Below, piece after piece: positions 16,243 to 25,306 of a DNA stretch of 64,000 bases. Within the stretch, counting starts at the first letter, position 1. Each line of letters opens with the position of its first letter. The notes under the pieces are model-generated. The model was given only the letters and a program-made list of their open reading frames with translations. It was not told where the DNA came from and searched no databases. Both the position numbers and the translations under genes were made by a program. This DNA comes from Thiorhodovibrio litoralis (GTDB lineage Bacteria > Pseudomonadota > Gammaproteobacteria > Chromatiales > Chromatiaceae), in the NCBI RefSeq assembly GCF_033954455.1, contig NZ_CP121473.1, forward strand, positions 2,714,501-2,778,500, in the 5' to 3' direction.

Positions 16243-16817
16243 TGAATGATCGTTTCGGCCATCGCGCGAACTTGGCTTGAGTTCAAAGTGTAGACCAGCA
16301 CCCCATCAAGTTCCAACAGCAGAGCCATGACAACCAACCAAAGCCCGGCGCTTCCCGTGGCATGATCAATCTTCCGGTCGACAACCGCTCGTTCGACCAA
16401 GCTGATGGCACGGCTTGCCGCGTCGCTGACGGTCAGGGTCGCCTGCGGTCCTGGCAGGCTTAGTCCGATGCGCTGGCAACTGGCCCAAAATCCGGCATGT
16501 CCATGGACATCCACCCGCACCAAATCCTGGCGTCCCAATAGCAAGCGCAGATCGGCGCGACTGAGGCTGTCGCCAAGCGGATGGTTATGGTGCAAAACAA
16601 TAGCATAGTCGGACTCGCGGAAATTTGGCACCGGTAGCTGTTTGGCGGACATGCCGCCAAAAGAGATCATTCGGCTGTCTGGAAAGACCGCGACTCCGTG
16701 TTCGAGGCCCGTCATTCTGCCGCGGCCGATCACCATGCATCTGGCTGCGTCATGGGGCGCGCCAAGCTTGACGGGATGCATGTTGCCACAGCGAAGGGCC
16801 AGCTCTTCTGATTGCAT
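16239..16817 (-). CDS. JAB/JAMM-fold (RadC-like) putative metalloprotease or isopeptidase
   Basis: A 192-residue protein with a JAMM zinc motif: HHNHPLGDSLSRADLRLLL at residues 76-94 gives His77-x-His79, Ser86 and Asp89, nearly identical in form to the HNHPSGD...SxAD motif of RadC/JAB domains but one residue shorter. Glu39 in GLEHGVAVF is the candidate upstream glutamate. The C-terminal half (VERAVVDRKI to LLLELDGVLVYTL) is less recognisable. JAB folds include deubiquitinase-like peptidases and defence or phage-associated RadC-like proteins; the substrate is unknown. It is divergent from cas8e across a 180-base promoter region and not a known type I-E component. Confidence 0.65.
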   Translation of the reverse strand: MQSEELALRCGNMHPVKLGAPHDAARCMVIGRGRMTGLEHGVAVFPDSRMISFGGMSAKQLPVPNFRESDYAIVLHHNHPLGDSLSRADLRLLLGRQDLVRVDVHGHAGFWASCQRIGLSLPGPQATLTVSDAASRAISLVERAVVDRKIDHATGSAGLWLVVMALLLELDGVLVYTLNSSQVRAMAETIIQ

Positions 16818-16894
16818 GATTTATCTTTTCGTGAAATATCTCTGACTGATTTTCTACCATTGGATACGAAATTCCGCAAATTTCCCCGATTTCC

Positions 16895-16945
16895 TTCTGA
16901 CAGCTTGATCAAGTACGTTTCGTGATATAGGATTCATCGTCGCTA
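16895..16945 (+). promoter_or_regulatory. Probable promoter of the Cascade operon
   Basis: An AT-rich divergent region lies between the JAB gene and cas8e. A candidate sigma-70 pair is TTGATC (about 16904) with TAGGAT about 17 bases later. The minus-strand sequence CTGTCCTAG at 16951-16943 agrees at 8 of 9 positions with the mini-array spacer start. Promoter strength cannot be judged by eye. Confidence 0.4.
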
Positions 16946-16997
16946 GGACAGATTGCCTCTTCTGGCGGTTATGTTCAGTTGCGCATGGAGCCCACCC

Positions 16998-18497
16998 ATG
17001 GACCTCTTATCAGATTCTTGGATTCCTGTCCGACTTGCGGGCGGCACTGGCACTTCATCTAAGATCACGTTTCGTTCGCTTCTTTGTTTCGCGGAAGATT
17101 TGCGTGTCGCCCTCCCGCGTGATGATCTGGAGTTAGCTTGCCTGCAGCTTCTGGTGTGCATGACCCAGGCGATTTTTCCGGCGCCTACCATCGACGAGAT
17201 CGAGGACCGCATCGAGACACCCTTGACGGAAGCAGAATTTGACGCCGCCGTTGCGCCTTTCAGTGAGTGGTTTGTCCTCGACCACCCAAAGCAGCCTTTC
17301 ATGCAATCGCCTGGTGTGCAGTCAAAGGAGATCACGCCGATACAAAAGCTTATGATTGGTCTGCCTGAGGGAAATAATCATTGCTTTTTCAATCAGGTAG
17401 GTGAGGTCAAGCAAGTCTCCGCCGCAGTGGCGGCCATTGTGCTTTTTAATCAGGCCAACAACTGCCCAAGCTTCGGCGGGGGCTTCAAAGGAAGTCTGCG
17501 TGGTGCGGCACCCATCACGACCCTGGTGGATGCGCCGGATCTGCGCCGACAGGTCTGGAGCAATGTTCTGGCCGACGAGGTGCTGGACCAACAAATGCCT
17601 CATTGGAGAGGGCTTGCCGCTCAGGACCACCCGACCTGGATCGATCCCATTCCGCCGCAGGCCAGGATTGCTTGGAATCAGATCGGACTCAGGCGAGGGC
17701 TGTTTTGGCAGCCAGCACGGGTTGCGTTGATCGCCGCGGACGAGCCTGGTATTTGTGATGTGCTGGGCACGGAGGAAGAGACTCTCTTCACCGGTTTTCG
17801 CAAGGAGAAGTTCAACTTCTCGCTCGAGGGTGTTTGGCCGCACCCGCACGGCTCGCGCGCGATCAAGGTCAAGACCGGAAAGCAAGAGGAGAAATTTGCA
17901 TCCTTTACCACTGACGCGCCCGCATGGACAAACCTGGCCGAACTGGTGATCCGCCAAGACGACCCAAAAGGGGGGCAAATTCCACCCGCGCCTGTCCTGC
18001 AAGCTGGCAGGTTGGAATTACAGCCATTGCATCTTCTTGTTGGCGGTTATCGAAACAACCAGGCATCCATTACCGAGCGGCGGCATGAATTGTTCACGCT
18101 GGGGCGCGGTTGGATTGGAAACGAGCATTTGATCCGGGAAATTGTTGATATCGCCCTTGGCGCCAGAAAGGCCTTGCGCGGGCAGGCCTATTTTGCTGCG
18201 CAAGGGCATCGCGACAAGGAACTTCAAGGTCTTGGTGTACCTATTCATGAAGTTGCCCAACAGAGGTTCCATGAACGCACACGCTTGCTCATTCTCGACA
18301 TCATCGCCGCACCCCAAACTTACGCTGACTGGGCAAATACTCGCGCGACTTTGATAAAACGACTTACCGACATTTGTCGCCGTATTTTTAACGAATTGAC
18401 CGAGCCTTATCGTGCCAAACCGGAGTTGATTCCAATCATTGCCTGGGCTAGGCGCAACTTGAATCGAGAGCTGAAGAAACTCAGGGAGGACGCATGA
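16998..18497 (+). CDS. cas8e: Cascade large subunit Cas8e (Cse1/CasA)
   Basis: A 499-residue type I-E large subunit, which reads the PAM and recruits Cas3. The opening MDLLSDSWIPVRLAGG is the family N-terminus, and FNQVGEVKQVSAAVAAIVLF, PSFGGGFKGSLRGAAPITTL and WPHPHGSRAIK are conserved blocks. The ATG at 16998 is chosen for GGAG at 16987-16990 and this conserved start; 15 upstream in-frame codons add nothing. The gene ends by overlapping cse2 by four bases. The first codons contain the octamer CTGTCCGA (17026-17033), identical to the start of the mini-array spacer. Confidence 0.95.
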   Translation: MDLLSDSWIPVRLAGGTGTSSKITFRSLLCFAEDLRVALPRDDLELACLQLLVCMTQAIFPAPTIDEIEDRIETPLTEAEFDAAVAPFSEWFVLDHPKQPFMQSPGVQSKEITPIQKLMIGLPEGNNHCFFNQVGEVKQVSAAVAAIVLFNQANNCPSFGGGFKGSLRGAAPITTLVDAPDLRRQVWSNVLADEVLDQQMPHWRGLAAQDHPTWIDPIPPQARIAWNQIGLRRGLFWQPARVALIAADEPGICDVLGTEEETLFTGFRKEKFNFSLEGVWPHPHGSRAIKVKTGKQEEKFASFTTDAPAWTNLAELVIRQDDPKGGQIPPAPVLQAGRLELQPLHLLVGGYRNNQASITERRHELFTLGRGWIGNEHLIREIVDIALGARKALRGQAYFAAQGHRDKELQGLGVPIHEVAQQRFHERTRLLILDIIAAPQTYADWANTRATLIKRLTDICRRIFNELTEPYRAKPELIPIIAWARRNLNRELKKLREDA

Positions 18498-18940
18498 ACG
18501 AACTGGACATGCAATTGACGGACCTGTACCGCCATTTCCAGTCCTTGCCCGCTGGTGCCCAAGCCAGTATGCGGCGTGCCGCGTTCCCAGATGAGTTGCG
18601 GGAGATGCCGGGGTTTTATCGGCTGTTTCCGGGTGCGAGACCGAGCAACCGAGATGTGAGACTAGCCTACTGCTTGCCTTGGTGTGAGCATCTGCAACCG
18701 AGCGCATCGCTCGGGCCCTTGCTGGTCGACGGGATTTCCGAGGAGCGGATCATTCAAATTGCCCGGGCCTCGCACCCGTCTGACCTCCAGCTGTTCAGGC
18801 GCGTCGTCATGCAACTGAAGCATTCCATCGGCTGGATGGCTATCGCCAGCATGCTCTGGTTCTGGGGGACAAACGTAAAACACTCTCTGGTCGAGAATTA
18901 TTTCATCGCACTGCATCAGCTTGAAAAAGGACAGGAATAA
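18494..18940 (+). CDS. casB: Cascade small subunit Cse2 (CasB)
   Basis: A 148-residue helical subunit; two copies form the belly of Cascade and stabilise the displaced strand. Conserved features include RHFQSLPAGAQASMRRAA, FYRLFPG, and the C-terminal RRVVMQLKHSIGWMAIASML. Its ATG lies in the cas8e stop (ATGA) and its stop is one base from cas7e, showing a tightly packed Cascade operon. Confidence 0.93.
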   Translation: MNELDMQLTDLYRHFQSLPAGAQASMRRAAFPDELREMPGFYRLFPGARPSNRDVRLAYCLPWCEHLQPSASLGPLLVDGISEERIIQIARASHPSDLQLFRRVVMQLKHSIGWMAIASMLWFWGTNVKHSLVENYFIALHQLEKGQE

Positions 18941-18941
18941 C

Positions 18942-20138
18942 ATGCCAGAACACAATTTCATCAATTTTCATGTTTTGATATCCCACAGTCCGTCCTGCCT
19001 GAACAGAGACGACATGAATATGCAAAAAACCGCCGTCTTCGGCGGTAAAACCAGGGTTCGGATTTCTAGCCAATCGCTGAAGCGTGCAATTCGCCATAGT
19101 GATTACTACATGGCCAATTTCTCACGCTCCAAGCGCACGCGTCGCCTGCTGGAAGAAATCAAGAACGATCACGTCGCAAAGAGTTCCGATGAGCAAGAAA
19201 TACAGTGTATCGAATCCGCATCGCTAACGGCAGCAGCTATCTTTGAAGGCAAGACCAAGCCTGATGAGATCAAAAAATACAAGGCGGCCAAGAGCGGACA
19301 TATTGAAACGCAAATTCTGCCCTTTAGTCAGGATGAAAGAGATCAACTGCGAAATCTGATCTTGCAAGCGGCGAAACAGGATGATAAAGCTCGCGCAGAC
19401 TGGCTGAAGAAGGCGATTGCGGAGCTTGAAAAGCAGCAACGCGGTCGGGCCGATCTTGATGTCGCGCTGTCCGGTCGCATGGCCAATTCGGAATTGATTC
19501 AGGGGTTCGATGGTGCGCTTGCCGTAGCTCACGCGATTACAACCCATGCCGTGGAGCCACAGGACATCGACTGGTTCACGGCCGTCGATGATTTGACGCA
19601 GGATGCCGGCGAAACCGGAGCTGGACACCTGAATACCCAGCAATTCTCAGCTGGGGTGTTCTATCGCTATGCCAGCTTGAATTTGCGTCAGCTTCAGTAC
19701 AACCTTGGCTTGCTCAACAAAATCGATGGCGAGGAATCGCCTGAGGGTAGGGCGCGGTCGTTGTCGATCGCCGCCCATGTTTTGCACCTCCTGACTACCG
19801 TGGTGCCATCCGCCAAGCAGCAATCCTTTGCCGCGCACAATTTTGCGGATTTTGCCTTGGTCGCTATCGCACCGCAGCCAATCTCATTGGCAAATGCATT
19901 TGAGCGTCCTGTCAAACCTGTCGCGCAAAGCGGTTTGTTGATGCCTTCGGTGAAGTGTTTAATCAGTTATTGGCGAGATGTGCATTCGGCCTATGGTATC
20001 GATGAGAAGGTACGTGGCATGGCCATTGGTGATTTAGCTCAGAATGACCGGGAAATGTTGAGGGAAATTGGTGGTCATGCACTCTTTGGCACCATCGGAG
20101 AGCTCAAGGATTGGATTGTCAAGGATGGTGGGGGGTAG
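18942..20138 (+). CDS. cas7e: Cascade backbone subunit Cas7e (Cse4/CasC)
   Basis: A 398-residue backbone protein, six copies of which wrap the crRNA. The start NFINFHVLISHSPSCLNRDD followed by KTAVFGGKTRVRISSQSLKR is diagnostic, with GAGHLNTQQFSAGVFYRYAS near the middle and a C-terminal VGALA-like replacement region. The ATG at 18942 with AGGA upstream is chosen over an in-frame start at 18921 inside cse2. Length is slightly above the E. coli protein (363), mostly in the charged central helical part (about 60-185). Confidence 0.95.
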   Translation: MPEHNFINFHVLISHSPSCLNRDDMNMQKTAVFGGKTRVRISSQSLKRAIRHSDYYMANFSRSKRTRRLLEEIKNDHVAKSSDEQEIQCIESASLTAAAIFEGKTKPDEIKKYKAAKSGHIETQILPFSQDERDQLRNLILQAAKQDDKARADWLKKAIAELEKQQRGRADLDVALSGRMANSELIQGFDGALAVAHAITTHAVEPQDIDWFTAVDDLTQDAGETGAGHLNTQQFSAGVFYRYASLNLRQLQYNLGLLNKIDGEESPEGRARSLSIAAHVLHLLTTVVPSAKQQSFAAHNFADFALVAIAPQPISLANAFERPVKPVAQSGLLMPSVKCLISYWRDVHSAYGIDEKVRGMAIGDLAQNDREMLREIGGHALFGTIGELKDWIVKDGGG

Positions 20139-20143
20139 ATGTC

Positions 20144-20830
20144 ATGCGTTCTTTTCTGATTCTCCGCTTGGATGGCCCAATGCAATCCTGGGGTCTGCAT
20201 AGTTTCGAGGACTATCGGCCGACCAATCATTTCCCAACCCGTAGTGGACTTATTGGACTCTTCGGTGCCTGTCTTGGCATCGAAAGGGCTGATCAAGACC
20301 GCTTGAGTGCCTTGAATAAGAGCGTTGAAATAGCTATCCGCGACGATCAAGGGTTAGACTCGGGCAACCGGGATGAATTGGTCGCTTCATCGGAGAAAAG
20401 CCCTCAAGTCGCAACAGACTTCCATACTGTGTTGCAGGCACGCAAGGTAGGTGGTCGGGTCAACCGTTATCCAGTCGTCTCTCGACGCGAATACCTCTTC
20501 GATGCCAGGTTCACCATCGCCATCGGCGAGCGTGCGGGCGCCCAATTCAATTTGGAGCGTATCGCAAAGGCGGCCCAGCATCCCTGCTTCACGCCGGTAC
20601 TCGGACGGCGTTCCTGCCCGCTCGCGCGTCCCTTGCTAGAGACCACTAAGCCGATTGAAGCCGCCGATGTGATTGCTGCACTCATGCGTGTCGAGCCGGT
20701 TGGCGGCACCATCTATGCCGAGGAACCGGTCTCCGATCAACCGCTCGGATTAAGAGACGTGCCGCGCGCGACCCCGTTCAGACAGTTCGATCAAAGACTG
20801 ATCTATGTGCATCGGGAGGCTGGCAAATGA
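20144..20830 (+). CDS. cas5e: Cascade subunit Cas5e (CasD)
   Basis: A 228-residue Cas5 that caps the 5' handle of the crRNA. Typical blocks are MRSFLILRLDGPMQSWGLHS, RPTNHFPTRSGLIGLFGACL (the thumb and glycine-rich region), NRYPVVSRREYLFDARFTIA and FTPVLGRRSCPLARPLL. The ATG at 20144 follows the cas7e stop by five bases with GGTGGGGGG as ribosome site. It overlaps cas6e by four bases. Confidence 0.94.
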   Translation: MRSFLILRLDGPMQSWGLHSFEDYRPTNHFPTRSGLIGLFGACLGIERADQDRLSALNKSVEIAIRDDQGLDSGNRDELVASSEKSPQVATDFHTVLQARKVGGRVNRYPVVSRREYLFDARFTIAIGERAGAQFNLERIAKAAQHPCFTPVLGRRSCPLARPLLETTKPIEAADVIAALMRVEPVGGTIYAEEPVSDQPLGLRDVPRATPFRQFDQRLIYVHREAGK

Positions 20831-21468
20831 TTCTAAGCCGGGTAGAGCTGCCTTGGGTGATTGCTCGGCGGCCTTACGAACAGCATCGGGCTTTGTGGAG
20901 GCTCTTTCCAGGGCAACCGCCGGAAAGGCGCCGGGAGGCTGACCAAGCGCGAACCGGATTTCTATTCCGCATCGAGGATGCGCCTACCGGCGGCCCCGCC
21001 CGTGTTCTCGTGCAGTCTCGCTTGCGGCCAATGGCAACGTCGGATATATCCATTCTCGCCAGCCGCGAATTCCAACCGCAACCTCGCGTCAGTCAGGCGC
21101 TTGCTTTTGTCGTGACAGCCAATCCGGTCAAGACGGTCCATGACCAAGAGCGCGGCGCCAAACCCGGCAAAAGATCAAGCACCTGCCGGGTACCATTGAT
21201 TGACGAAAAGGCCCAGATTGCCTGGCTGGGAAGAAAACTACTGGAAGCCGCGGTGGTCGAATCCGTCGCGGTGGTGCCGCATGCGCCGATACATTTTCGC
21301 CGCGTGCGGACGGGAGAGCGTGCAGAACGGGCAGGGAAGCTCGTTCCTGTTACCTTCGAGGGGAGCTTGCGAGTCACTGATCCAGTGCGCCTGGTCTCGC
21401 TGCTTGAAAATGGCATTGGTGCAGGCAAAGCCTTTGGTTGCGGGCTCTTTTTGGTCCGTAGGCTGTAG
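20827..21468 (+). CDS. cas6e: CRISPR RNA endonuclease Cas6e (CasE)
   Basis: A 213-residue RAMP endonuclease that cuts the repeat hairpin and stays on the crRNA 3' end. The catalytic histidine is at residue 20 in RRPYEQHRALWRLFPG, exactly as in E. coli. The C-terminal glycine-rich loop is GIGAGKAFGCGLFLVRRL. It overlaps cas5e by ATGA and is the last intact gene of the operon. The repeat stem CCCCGC/GCGGGG of the array and of the mini-array is a suitable substrate. Confidence 0.94.
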   Translation: MILSRVELPWVIARRPYEQHRALWRLFPGQPPERRREADQARTGFLFRIEDAPTGGPARVLVQSRLRPMATSDISILASREFQPQPRVSQALAFVVTANPVKTVHDQERGAKPGKRSSTCRVPLIDEKAQIAWLGRKLLEAAVVESVAVVPHAPIHFRRVRTGERAERAGKLVPVTFEGSLRVTDPVRLVSLLENGIGAGKAFGCGLFLVRRL

Positions 21469-21473
21469 TAGCG

Positions 21474-21877
<404 letters not shown>

Positions 21878-21976
21878 TTCTTTAACAATGTGTAACCTGC
21901 TGTTTTTTCATGGGTCACGTTTGGTATATTTTTAATTATATTTTTCTTCCTTCTAAATTATATGGTTAGAGGAAGT
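21878..21976 (+). promoter_or_regulatory. CRISPR leader
   Basis: About 100 bases, markedly AT-rich against a GC-rich background (runs such as TTTTTAATTATATTTTTC near 21928), lie between the cas2 remnant and the first repeat. Position and composition fit a type I-E leader carrying the array promoter. Transcription should read into the repeats on the plus strand. Confidence 0.75.
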
Positions 21977-22616
21977 CTGTTCCCCGCGCCAGCGGGGATG
22001 AACCGACGCTGCGGGCACGACTCCTGCTGCGGTGGGTCTGTTCCCCGCGCCAGCGGGGATGAACCGCAAGCACTGCCGCATCTATCATTCGCGGATGACT
22101 GTTCCCCGCGCCAGCGGGGATGAACCGCGCTTGACGCAGATGGCCGGGTACTCCTGCTCCTGTTCCCCGCGCCAGCGGGGATGAACCGTATTGCCAGCCC
22201 AACAATAATCCGACGCGCAACTGTTCCCCGCGCCAGCGGGGATGAACCGCTGCCATAAACAGTCGTTCCGACTTTCCACAACCTGTTCCCCGCGCCAGCG
22301 GGGATGAACCGGCTGTGGCTGCGAGCGTGCCCTGTGCCGATGTCTGTTCCCCGCGCCAGCGGGGATGAACCGACCGCGCTCGACAAAGCTGGCACCGCCA
22401 CTCACTGTTCCCCGCGCCAGCGGGGATGAACCGTGCTAGGATCGGCGTCAGCGCCGGTCAATAGGCTGTTCCCCGCGCCAGCGGGGATGAACCGAAAACC
22501 GAAACCCTGTCATTCCGCACCACGCTCTGTTCCCCGCGCCAGCGGGGATGAACCGGAGCTTGGCCTGGACCGCGAGCGCGTCAAACGCTGTTCCCCGCGC
22601 CAGCGGGGATGAACCG
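21977..22616 (+). CRISPR. Type I-E CRISPR array, 11 repeats and 10 spacers
   Basis: Eleven 29-base repeats (start CTGTTCCCCGCG, end GGGGATGAACCG) begin at 21977, 22038, 22099, 22160, 22221, 22283, 22344, 22405, 22466, 22527 and 22588. By eye all are identical. Spacers are 32 bases except the fifth (22250-22282), which is 33. The repeat stem CCCCGC/GCGGGG and 3' octamer ATGAACCG are typical of type I-E. The last repeat is undegenerated. I found no obvious match of any spacer elsewhere in the window. Confidence 0.98.
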
Positions 22617-22698
22617 GTCGATGTGATGATGCCGCGCTCTACCGGGCGAAGCGCCAGGGGCGCAATCGCGTTTTGAGTGATCGAGTGCCGGGCTAGAT

Positions 22699-25038
22699 CT
22701 AAGCCGTCGCCAGCCCCTCGGCGGGACCTGGCCGGCCAAACAAGAAGCCTTGGAAGGCGTCGCAGCCGTGTTTGAGTAGGAAGCTGTGCTGGGCGACGGT
22801 TTCCACGCCTTCGGCAATGACTGCGAGCCCGAGGTTGCGTGCCATGGAAATGATGGCATCGACAATGGCGGCGTCGCTGCTGTTCTCTAGCAGGTCGTGG
22901 ACAAATGATTGGTCGATCTTGAGCTGATCGAGCGGCAGGCGCTTGAGGTAGGCGAGCGATGAGTAGCCGGTGCCGAAGTCATCGAGTGAGAAGCTGATTC
23001 CCAGCGCCTTGAGCGCTTCCATTTTCGCTGCCGCGTCCTTGACATCTTTCACCAGCAGGGTTTCTGTTAGTTCGAGCTTGAGCCGTTCGGGTGTGATGCC
23101 GTGGCGAGAAAGGACAGCGCGAATGTGCTCGACGAAGTCTGGCTGGTGAAATTGATGGGCACTGACATTGACCGCGAGCGTGAGGGTGGCGGTGCGCGGC
23201 TGTCCGGCCCAACGCGCGAGCTGGGCGCATGCCTGATCGAGCACCCAGTCGCCCAGCGGCAGGATGAGGCCAGTTTCTTCCGCCAGTGGGATGAAAACAC
23301 TCGGGGGAATATCACCTTCCTCGTCGTCGTGCCAGCGCAGTAGCGCTTCCGCGCCGATAATGCGTTGGTCGCGATCGATCTGCGGCTGAAAGGCCAGATG
23401 CAGCCGCTCATCGCGCAGTGCCAGGCGCAGGCGTTCTTCAAGCCGGGCGCGGGTCTCGAGTTTCTGCTGCATGGCGGGAGCGAAGAACCGCCAGGTGTTG
23501 CGTCCGCTGGCCTTGGACTGATACATGGCCAGGTCGGCTTGTTTCAGCAACTCGTCGAGAGAGATTTTTTCCGGGCCAAAGAGCGTGATGCCGATGCTGA
23601 ATGTGGCACGGCATTCATGCTCGTCGAGCAGATAGGGTTCTTGCGCCGAGCGCAGAATTTTTGCGCAGATGCGCTCGGCCTGGATGGCGGCCTCGGCCAG
23701 ATTCTCATCAAGATCAACCAGAATCAGCACGAATTCATCGCCGCCGAGGCGGGCGAGGGTGTCGTATTCGCGAATCATACCCGTGATACGCGCTGCGACC
23801 TGTTGCAGGAGCAGGTCGCCGATATCGTGCCCGCGGGTGTCGTTGAGGGTTTTGAAGTTGTCGAGATCGATGAAGGCGAGCGCGCCATGGCGGCCATTGC
23901 GGGCATATTGGCTGTGCTGCCTGTTGACGTGCTCTTCGAGCAGGCGGCGGTTCGGCAGGCTGGTGAGCGGGTCGTAAAAGGCGAGGTGGAAAATTTTCTC
24001 TTCGGCGGCCTTGCGCTCGTTGATGTCGGTCAGCGTCACGATGCTCCCCAGCATCTCGCCGTCGCTGCCGAGCCAGGGGCCGAGGCCGACGAGCAGGCTC
24101 ATGCGCTCGCCGGCGAGGGTGAGCTCGGCTTCGAACGGATGACAGTCGCGATGGGTGATGTATTGTTGCAGGTCGAAGGCTGTGCCGCTGGGCAGCTGCA
24201 GTGGCAGCGCGTCGGTGAACAGCTTTCCGAGTGGGCTGCTGGCGCTTAGCTGGCGGGCGAGGGCATTAGCCCGCAAGATCCGGGTTGTGCGATCGCAGAC
24301 GACAATGGCCTCCGCGGCCTGATCAAGAATCGAGCGCGCCAGCCTTTCCGCGGCGAGAATGCGATCCTGATGCGCCTTCTGTTCGGTCAGATCAGTGGCG
24401 ACAAGGCTGAAGTAGACGTGCTGTTCGTTGACAGGCAGCATGCTGATGGACAGGTGACAGGGTTTCTCGCTGCCATCGCGCGCGAGCAGAAACACCTCGT
24501 TGCTGCGCCACTCTGGCGGAGCCTCCTGCCGCAGCCTTAGCAGGCTGTCGAACCAGGGATGATCCTCGGACTTGATCCACTGCTTGAAGGCAGTGCCGGG
24601 CAGTTCCTGGTGCGGTGTCTGCAGCATCTCGCCCATGCTGCGGTTGGCATAGTAGATGCGCCCGTCATTGGTCAGCACCAGGGCGCCTTCGCTCATCGAC
24701 TCGATCAGCGCCTTATAGGAGGCATCGCTGCCTTCAAGCGTGAACAGCCGCTCGCGCGCGCCGGTATCGGATGAAACGATTACCGCGTCGACCTGGCCGC
24801 CGCGTATGGCGTTCAGGGTGTCCTCTGCTTCTGACAGGCGCAGGCGCAGATCGCGGTTCTCGGCGTGCAGCCGATTGATAAGCGTTTGGAATGAACCCTG
24901 TTCGTCGCGCGTCACGGCGCAATTTTGTGCCACGGGCGCTGCGTCAGATGCTGCCGCTTGCTGGGCTCGCACCTCGGTGATCCGCTGAGGCGATCGCCGA
25001 TGAGGAGATATCCAGGCCACGCAGGACGCGCTCGCCAT
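22699..25038 (-). CDS. PAS-PAS-GGDEF-EAL cyclic-di-GMP enzyme
   Basis: A protein of up to 779 residues. After a coiled-coil (about 55-80) come two PAS-like domains (about 105-220 and 235-345), a GGDEF domain with intact ARLGGDEF and an upstream RxxD inhibitory site (REYD), and an EAL domain with GAEALLRW, LTETLL, DDFGTGYSSL, KIDQSFV and IAEGVET. Both catalytic modules look complete, so it may make or degrade cyclic-di-GMP. The first codons overlap kaiB; a GTG at 24915, 28 bases past the kaiB stop, is an alternative start. It is the last gene of a kaiC-kaiB operon, suggesting the Kai proteins feed into second-messenger signalling. Confidence 0.92.
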   Translation of the reverse strand: MASASCVAWISPHRRSPQRITEVRAQQAAASDAAPVAQNCAVTRDEQGSFQTLINRLHAENRDLRLRLSEAEDTLNAIRGGQVDAVIVSSDTGARERLFTLEGSDASYKALIESMSEGALVLTNDGRIYYANRSMGEMLQTPHQELPGTAFKQWIKSEDHPWFDSLLRLRQEAPPEWRSNEVFLLARDGSEKPCHLSISMLPVNEQHVYFSLVATDLTEQKAHQDRILAAERLARSILDQAAEAIVVCDRTTRILRANALARQLSASSPLGKLFTDALPLQLPSGTAFDLQQYITHRDCHPFEAELTLAGERMSLLVGLGPWLGSDGEMLGSIVTLTDINERKAAEEKIFHLAFYDPLTSLPNRRLLEEHVNRQHSQYARNGRHGALAFIDLDNFKTLNDTRGHDIGDLLLQQVAARITGMIREYDTLARLGGDEFVLILVDLDENLAEAAIQAERICAKILRSAQEPYLLDEHECRATFSIGITLFGPEKISLDELLKQADLAMYQSKASGRNTWRFFAPAMQQKLETRARLEERLRLALRDERLHLAFQPQIDRDQRIIGAEALLRWHDDEEGDIPPSVFIPLAEETGLILPLGDWVLDQACAQLARWAGQPRTATLTLAVNVSAHQFHQPDFVEHIRAVLSRHGITPERLKLELTETLLVKDVKDAAAKMEALKALGISFSLDDFGTGYSSLAYLKRLPLDQLKIDQSFVHDLLENSSDAAIVDAIISMARNLGLAVIAEGVETVAQHSFLLKHGCDAFQGFLFGRPGPAEGLATA

Positions 25039-25306
25039 CGGATAGATCGCCGATCACCCGGCGCATGGGCGCGGGGCTGCGCCGCACCAGTGTTGGTATG
25101 GCGAGGATTTGATCCTCGCGCGCAAGCTCGGGATTCTCGAGCAGGTCGACCACCTCAATGCTGAAAGGCGTGGTCAGGCGCTGCTCACACAGACGCGTCA
25201 GGTTGTTGTAGGCGGCAACGGATTTTGGGCTTTGCCCGACCACATAGAGTCGCAGCTGCAGTGTGTCGTCGGATGCCGCGTTGTCAGGGGGCGCCGCGGT
25301 GCTCAA
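24944..25306 (-). CDS. kaiB: KaiB-family protein
   Basis: A 120-residue thioredoxin-like KaiB homologue. The core LQLRLYVVGQSPKSVAAYNN, FSIEVVDLLENPELA, ILAIPTLVRRSPAPMRRVIG and a closing GDLSDGERVLRGL match the family. KaiB binds KaiC in the cyanobacterial clock; in other bacteria KaiBC pairs serve timing or stress roles. It overlaps kaiC by four bases (ATGA). The C-terminal tail of about 20 residues exceeds the usual length and overlaps the next gene. No kaiA is present. Confidence 0.88.
   Translation of the reverse strand: MSTAAPPDNAASDDTLQLRLYVVGQSPKSVAAYNNLTRLCEQRLTTPFSIEVVDLLENPELAREDQILAIPTLVRRSPAPMRRVIGDLSDGERVLRGLDISSSAIASADHRGASPASGSI

Noticed and set aside
22642-22670. A twelfth, decayed repeat after the array (GCGCCAGGGGCG at 22651)
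   Set aside because: It would leave a 25-base spacer instead of 32 and matches only a short GC-rich core, which chance explains.
23365-24249. A 294-codon plus-strand open frame
   Set aside because: Antisense to the GGDEF-EAL gene and without any domain.
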